DNA of 64,000 nucleotides from Grifola frondosa (taxonomy: Eukaryota > Basidiomycota > Agaricomycetes > Polyporales > Grifolaceae), in contig LUGG01000009.1 in NCBI GenBank assembly GCA_001683735.1, forward strand, positions 992,001 to 1,056,000, read 5' to 3'. A model generated the notes under the pieces. It worked only from the letters and a program-made list of their open reading frames with translations, did no database searches and was not told the origin of the DNA. Each line of letters opens with the position of its first letter. Position 1 is the stretch's first letter. This document shows, piece by piece, positions 58,399 to 64,000 of the stretch. The position numbers were made by a program, and so were the translations under genes.

Positions 58399-58810
58399 TT
58401 CTCGCGGTGGTGGCGGGAATGAAGAGACGGTACTTTGCAGGAGAAAGGACCGGCGTGATTGCGTCCTGGAACCGATCGAGAACCGGCAATTTGCGCCACA
58501 ATAAAGGAATTTCGGCGCCGCGGAGATTGAATCTCGTGTGAGAAACTACCTCCGTCCGGAGAGAGAGGCCGAAAACGCCGGAAAGTATATGTGCTGGCTG
58601 CATATAGCGACGGTGGATCGGAGGTGGATTGACGTGGTTTGTCCTGTGCACGCCGGACGTCGACATTCATCACCAAATAATCATGATCACTGCCTTCTGC
58701 CATCAGCACCGTGTTCGTCTCCCCTATAAGGCTCCTAATCAGCTTCCTTGTCTCACACCCCCATCCTTCCCGCCTGCAGCATTCCCCTTGCTCTTTTTCC
58801 CGTCCCGGCG
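58399..58810. promoter_or_regulatory. divergent promoter region, cyclophilin / G-alpha
   Basis: 412 bp between start codons. A CCCTATAAGG box (58722-58731) lies about 85 bases before the G-alpha start, followed by a pyrimidine-rich stretch (58735-58800), a usual fungal start-site context. Confidence 0.4.
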
Positions 58811-60897
58811 ATGATCACTACCTCGAGGCCACCCTCCGTGCATAGCACCACCACCGAGTCCGATCCCTTCTCCGCTTTCTTGCGCCCGCCCGCGTCGGAG
58901 AGCGAGCGAGAACGTATCGAGCGGGTACAGAGGGAGACAGATGCAAAACGGGTGAGCGATAGCATCGACGAGGAGCTCAAACTGGATCGTGAGAGGTACA
59001 AGAAGAGCAAGCAGGACATCAGGGTAAGAGCCGACCAACGTCTAAAGCATTGACGTCGTCTATATTAGAGCATATCCCACCGTACTCAATCATAGAATTC
59101 ATAGCTTCTTCTCCTTGGCCAAGCGGAGTCTGGGAAGTCCACTTTGCAGAAGCAGTTCCAGCTCATGTACAATCCTACGGGCCTTGACGAGGAGCGACTG
59201 TCTTGGCGCTCCGTTATCTACTTCAACATCGCGCGACCGGTTCGCCGCATACTGGAAGCCCTCGAAACGTATAATGAGGAGGATGAGGAAGAGGGGATCG
59301 ACGGTGCTCCCGAAAGCGGCTGGCGTCCGGGATGCCTGCACCCGGCGGCGAGAGCACTGCGCCGCCACAGTCTGGCCATCCGTTGGATCAACAGTCATTG
59401 TCTCCTTCTCAGCTCAGCGCTGAGAGACAAATCTCGACACTCCGCCAGCATCTCACTCCCCTTCTGGGCGCGGAATCCTCCCTCGCCGATCGTCTTTCCG
59501 GCGGTGTAGCCGTCTCGGGCTCCGGGAAGGGCAGCGTGTTCGTCCGCAGCGGTTGGCAAGCACGAAACTTCGGACTATCTTTTGGCCTGAGGAGAGACCG
59601 CGCAAGTAGTGGCGGGCGCTTCAGCTTCTCGGGACAGCGCAACTCTCTTGATGACACACGGCGTAGTTATGACTCCGAGGCGGAGCTAGGAAGACCAGAA
59701 ATCGAGCAGGACAAGTTAGTCGAGGACGTCGCCGCCTTGCTTAACGCGTGCAAGAATGATATAAAGGAGCTCTGGGAGCTTCCTATTGTTAGGAAAATGC
59801 GGGACAATAGGCGATTGATGCTAGAAGAGTGGGCTGAATAGTGCGTGTCTGACAAACTACCTATACTCATTGCCATACTTTCCATAGTAATATGTCAACC
59901 TTTCCTTCTTTTATAGCTTCTTGAACAACATTGCTCGGGTATCCTCTCCAGGCTATGTTCCTACGACAGGTTTGTTCGCGTTTATCTCACTTTCCCATAC
60001 ATCACTAACTGTCTGTCCACCTTATAGAGGATATTCTCCACGCTCGTATCCAGACTATGGGCGTGGCCGAGCATATCTTTGATATGGCCGTCCACGGTCG
60101 CACTGTCAGGTGGCATCTGTACGACGTTGGTGGCGCCCGAGGACAGAGACATTCTTGGATACCCTACTTCGACGATGCGTAAGTCTATTGGTTAGACGTC
60201 CCATCTCCTTCAATCTGATTACAGCGTTTAGGAATGCCATCATTTTCATGGCACCTGTTAGCGCGTTCGATCAGGTGAGGACATAGATAACTTCGTGACT
60301 GCTGAATGTGATTAAGCTGACTATATGCGCGGAAATTTGTTAGTACCTCGACGAAGACCCACGCACGAATCGGGTGGACGATTCTCTACAGCTCTTCAAG
60401 CATATATGCTCTAATGCTCTTCTCAAGGAGGCACATCTGGTATTGTTCCTGAGTGCGTGCTTGCATCTATATTTATTTGATTGTAACCGATTGACTTCGT
60501 CTGTGAGCAGACAAGGCCGATGTTTTGCGTGAAAAGCTTGCGAACGGTGTTCAGGTCAAGAAATAGTATGTGTCTTCTATATATAATTGGTGTATGTTTA
60601 TATATACTGATCTTTCCCTAGTATTACATCGTACGGAGAGCGGCCAAACGAATACGAGGCTGTCGTGGCGTACTTCAAGGCGCATTTCACGCAGGTGCAT
60701 CGACGTAACAACGACAATAATCGGGTGTTGTTTACGCACGTCACGAGCGTGGTCGTACGTCATGCCAATTTGTTATGTTTTGTTCCTAGAGCTCACGATC
60801 CCGGGTGATGCAGGATACAAAAACGACCCAGAGCATTATCACGGATGTCCGCGACTCCATCTTCCGAGGATACCTAAAGTCCGCTGCGCTCGTCTGA
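58811..60897 (+). CDS. large G-protein alpha subunit without the catalytic glutamine
   Basis: Heterotrimeric G-protein alpha subunit. Exons: 58811-59023, 59105-59840, 59917-59969, 60028-60178, 60232-60274, 60344-60452, 60511-60565, 60622-60754, 60814-60897. Motifs: LLLLGQAESGKSTLQ (P-loop, consensus GAGESGKST), TEDILHARIQTMGV (switch I with the Arg), DVGGARGQRHSWIPY (switch II), VLFLNKADVL (NKxD), VTSVVDT near the TCAT position, ending YLKSAALV. Switch II has Ala where the GTP-hydrolysing Gln stands in DVGGQ. The N-terminus lacks the MGxxxS myristoylation signal. A large insert in the helical domain (about residues 140-260, Ser/Gly-rich) brings it to about 525 residues, against about 355 for classic forms. 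One missing G at about 59293-59296 shifts the frame and must be restored. Similar large alpha subunits are multiplied in agaricomycetes. Confidence 0.9.
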
Positions 60898-61474
60898 AGG
60901 ACCCGCGCGCCAGCGCTCAGCCTAGGACTTTTTTATTCTATTTGTATCTTCACATGTCCCCAGCCGCAACGCATCTCCGATACGACTTGGTTCTAGACTA
61001 CCGTCCAATACCCTAATGCCTTCCGGACTAGTCATTTACTCCCCGTCTGTACTTTGGTCAGTGTTCTCTGTTTGACGTAGCTTCTGCAGGTTTGTATGTC
61101 CTGCTATGTTCTCACCCTCTGTCCTATGTACTGTATTTTACGAGCTTTCCGTTCCGCTGGCGTCGAATACCACCACTGCGATCACTGCGTCCCTATACAG
61201 CGTGTTATATTATTGGTGTGTTGTCGTCGATATCATGATCGCTGCTGGGAAAGCTGTCTTTAGTAGACCATTATATACAGTCGGTCTCCAGCATGATGTA
61301 CGTTCCAGCTGATATAATTTAGCTTCTGATGTGTGTGCGATTGCCATGAGATGAATGGTTTGAAAGAGATACACGCAGCCGAGGTTCAAATCCATCCATG
61401 ATCCAAAATCGTCATCATTATTGCGATGTTATACAGAATGGAGGTACTTCTTCGCCAGAGCCTGCAGAATGCCT
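60898..61474. other. intergenic region between convergent G-alpha and capping protein genes
   Basis: 577 bp holding both 3' ends. No gene or RNA could be supported; a GGTTCAAATCC at 61384-61394 resembles a tRNA B box but no cloverleaf surrounds it. Confidence 0.5.
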
Positions 61475-62578
61475 TCACCGCTTGATAAATCCAACAAGCT
61501 CCTTCTGCAGCTCGCGCTGCCGCCGCGCCTTCTCCAAGTCGTCGATACTGCGAAGGTCGAACACGACGTCGCGCGTCTTCCCAAAGTAGACCTACGGAGG
61601 AATAAAGCGAACGCGTGAGCGGAGTCGGGGTGCGCGGACATACCTCCTGCAGTAAATTGCGCATCTTGATCTCCATCTCCTCGATCATGCGCCCCGTGTT
61701 CGTGATGTGCGACGTCTGGTCCTGCAGCGGCCAGTCCTGCTCCGTCTGCACGCGCCATCAGCGCCCGCGCGAGGGCGAAATACAGAAATCGCGCGCACCT
61801 GCCGCGTCATGCTCCCGCTGAGGCTCACCTCGCCCTCGCGCTTCGCGTCTACCTGCTCGCCCTCCTTCGCCGGCGCCGCCGGGGCGTTGCGGTCGACCAT
61901 CTGGAGCATGATCGTGGACGTGAGCTTGTAGTGCGCCTGGCGCCCGCGCTCGGCGGCTTCGAAGACGTGGATGGAGTCCCAGGAGCCAGCGGGCTCCGTT
62001 GGGGACGCAGGACTGAGGGCTTGGGGAGGGTCAGGGATGACGGACAAATGAGAAGTGCGACGTACCCTTCTTGAGCAGCACGACGCCGGCGAAGCCGCCG
62101 TCGTCGAGATCCCAGAGGAAAACGGAGGACACGCCGCCCTCGTAGTACCTGCATCAGACGCGTGAGATGGGACGGGGCGGGGGCGCGCGGGGCACGCACA
62201 TCTCGCGGTAGGTGTCGAACGCCTCGTTCGCGGTGATCTCGAGCTTGCGTAATTTGGGCGAGGGCACGGTGCCGTCTTCTAGCGGCGGGTCGTACTCGTT
62301 CGACCACGGCGACCTGCGGGGCGGCCGCGTCAGGTGCGCTGCGCAGCGAGGCCGCCCGTCACGCACCTGTAGCTGTCTCCGTCGCGGTTGTAGTCGCACG
62401 CGAGGTAGTCTTTACCCGTCGCGCGGTCGGTGAGCACCTTGAGCGGCTGGTCGACGCTGCCGAGGAGGTCGTCTGCGTAGTCGGGGCACATCGCGACGAG
62501 TGCGGCGACGTTCTCCTCGACGTGCGTTGGGGGCAGCCGGCGCATGAGGTCGAGCATCGAGTCGACGAGGTCCGCCAT
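61475..62578 (-). CDS. CAP2: F-actin-capping protein subunit beta
   Basis: Beta subunit of the heterodimer that caps barbed ends of actin filaments. The minus-strand start at 62578 reads [17 protein letters not shown]. Later blocks: [121 protein letters not shown], the tail-like [44 protein letters not shown] and a terminal ELVGFIKR. Five introns, all GT-AG; about 282 residues, the usual size, with no frameshift. It differs from many homologues by a Pro/Ala-rich insert ([11 protein letters not shown]) in the middle. Confidence 0.95.
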
Positions 62579-62915
62579 CGTTGCAATCGGTGCAGCGGTT
62601 TAGAGTTTGTGAGCGCGAACTTGGAGTTGACGGAGCCCGAGATGTGTTTGGAAGAGTCTAGGTCAGGCAAGGGTGCCGGTAGGAAGAGAGGATATATGAG
62701 TAGATGCTGTGGCAGGTAGCAGGAATAAGCAGAGGAATATTGCTGGTGGTGAGACGGTGCAGATCCTCAGATTGGACACGATCACTTGGCGATCAAACAG
62801 GTTCAGCCACAGTGCCACTCGTCCTCAGAGGTTCTTCACTATTTGTCCACGACATGTGTAGTTGTTTAATTCTAGCTTAGTATACTGTAAATCCTGATAG
62901 CATTCAATCATCTTG
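62579..62915. other. intergenic region between TAN1 end and capping protein start
   Basis: 337 bp; 3' end of TAN1 and promoter of the capping protein gene. Nothing else seen. Confidence 0.45.
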
Positions 62916-64000
62916 TCATGCTGTACTACTAGTTTGCTCTACAATCACCGGCGTAACAGCCTCTGACTTAGGCTTCTCTGTCACGCGTCCCTCCTCGCCA
63001 TCTTCTTCTAAGTTCTTCGCGTTAGCAATCTCCATCACATTAAACTTCTGCAGACGGTAGTAGTCCTTCACCACGCTGATCCCACATGTGTTCTGAGAGT
63101 AACAATCCCATCAGCACTGGGATACAATTTCAGAAGACACTCTGTATACCTTGAATACTTCAACGAGGATGAATAGTTCCGGATTGGCCAAATCTACCTT
63201 GTGTCCTTCTGGAACGCATTTGGCAATCTCATCGATGATCTTGTTCCGTGCTAGCGTGCTGTGATTGCGCATCCTCAGCTCAATTTTGTACTAAACGCCC
63301 TTGCGGGATGAGTTCAGAGAGATGAGACATGCAGATCATGAGAAACACCCACACTAAATTTCTTTTTGGGCTCAGCCGCGAGCACAGGCGACAGAATCCG
63401 TGTGCATAACGACTGGATCTCCGGTAAGTTAGCAGCGCAGGTCCCGGACACTGGCGTGAGGCGCTGCGTGTATCTGGGGAGGTTGAGTCGCACGAAGAAT
63501 ACCAAAAGATCGCCGCGTACCGTGTCTGAGTAACGCCGGTGTCCATTACATTATGGACATGCTTGACGATAAGCTGCGCAGGGTCCACAGGGGGCTTGCA
63601 CGATATGAACACGACTGCCGAAAGCATTAGCACAGCCAGAAGCAACACAGGAATTCAGCGACATACCACATGGAGTGTTGGTCTGACAGTTAGCTGGACA
63701 TCACCATCAGCCGTGAAATTGACCGACAGCCTAAGAACATACCGAACCTTTGCTCTTTGCGCGGGCGCTTCATTGAAGCAACCTCCTTCGCGATCTGCTT
63801 TTCGATATCCCCATCCTCATCGCTATCCTCGCCATCATCCTCTTCCGCTGCAGTCCTCGAAGACTCGGCATTTTCTGGCCACAGCTCGGACGCAAGCTAC
63901 CAAGATGCAGAAGCTCAATATGTGAACGACGGCGAGGAGAACAGAACAGAACTCACGGACTCGAACAGGTCGTACAGCTCGCCTACGGTCTGCTTCTCCT
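62916..64000 (-). CDS. TAN1: THUMP-domain tRNA acetylation adaptor Tan1, 5' part outside window
   Basis: Partner of the RNA acetyltransferase Kre33/NAT10 in making N4-acetylcytidine in tRNA Ser and Leu. Read from 64000 leftwards: VGELYDLFES, an acidic stretch (EEDDGEDSDEDGD), RPRKEQRF, CQTNTPCVVFISCKPPVDP, the THUMP core AQLIVKHVHNVMDTGVTQTR, TQRLTPVSGTCAANLPEIQS, LSPVLAAEPKKKF, YKIELRMRNHSTLARNKIID, KVDLANPELFILVEVFK and NTCGISVVKDYYRLQKFNV. An acidic tail ends at the TGA at 62916-62918. About six short introns. The first exon or exons lie beyond the right edge. No frameshift in the visible part. Confidence 0.93.

Noticed and set aside
61384..61394. GGTTCAAATCC resembling a tRNA B box
   Set aside because: No A box upstream and no acceptor-stem pairing around it, so no tRNA is called.

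Overview
The window is a piece of a filamentous basidiomycete genome, most likely a mushroom-forming agaricomycete. The evidence is the short (about 50-65 bp) GT-AG introns with CTAAC/CTGAC-like branch sites in nearly every gene, the protein families present, and the transposon types (KDZ, Plavaka-like CACTA, Tc1/mariner) that are typical of these fungi. All calls come from reading the sequence and from memory of protein families; no database search was run.

The window has two compartments. Positions 1 to about 46,950 are AT-rich and made almost entirely of decayed, nested mobile elements. Positions 46,955 to 64,000 are GC-richer and gene-dense, with ten housekeeping or signalling genes.

Transposon compartment, left to right: (1) a 9.6-kb KDZ (Kyakuja-Dileera-Zisupton) element at 758-10368, with about 366-bp terminal inverted repeats (TIRs), a 48-bp palindrome near each tip and an 8-bp target-site duplication (TSD) AAGAATCA. 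It carries a broken KDZ transposase and two accessory genes, one with a viroplasmin/RNase H N-terminal-like module and one with an HMG-box-like module. (2) An AT-rich spacer. (3) A dispersed repeat, here called X, interrupted by (4) a 7.7-kb CACTA/Plavaka-like element at 15158-22815 with CACTGCA ends and a GGT TSD; its transposase is itself interrupted by another X copy. (5) AT-rich gene-free DNA with scattered repeat fragments (23.2-33.3 kb). (6) A complete-ended 1.6-kb Tc1-like element at 33344-34951 whose DD34E transposase has one internal TAG. (7) A foldback element at 35268-37544 with about 490-bp arms around a degenerate ~100-bp repeat core. (8) Remains of a DUF6729-like plus DEDD 3'-5' exonuclease element (39-46 kb), split by an LTR-like insertion and two MITEs. 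A 377-bp MITE family flanked by TA occurs in four full copies and one fragment.

Gene compartment: VPS71 (+) and MET2 (-) converge. Two tandem-duplicated membrane SH3 genes (+) are followed by ASA1 (+) and an S28 serine peptidase (+), which converges on a PPIL3-type cyclophilin (-). That gene is divergent from a large G-protein alpha subunit (+), which converges on the F-actin capping protein beta subunit (-). TAN1 (-) runs off the right edge. There is no sign of a shared pathway among these neighbours. VPS71, MET2, the first SH3 gene and the G-alpha gene each need one or more single-base corrections, mostly in homopolymers, to read through. That looks more like consensus error than true gene loss.

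The best candidates for something little described are the KDZ element with palindromic tips and two cargo genes, the foldback element, and the exonuclease-bearing element.
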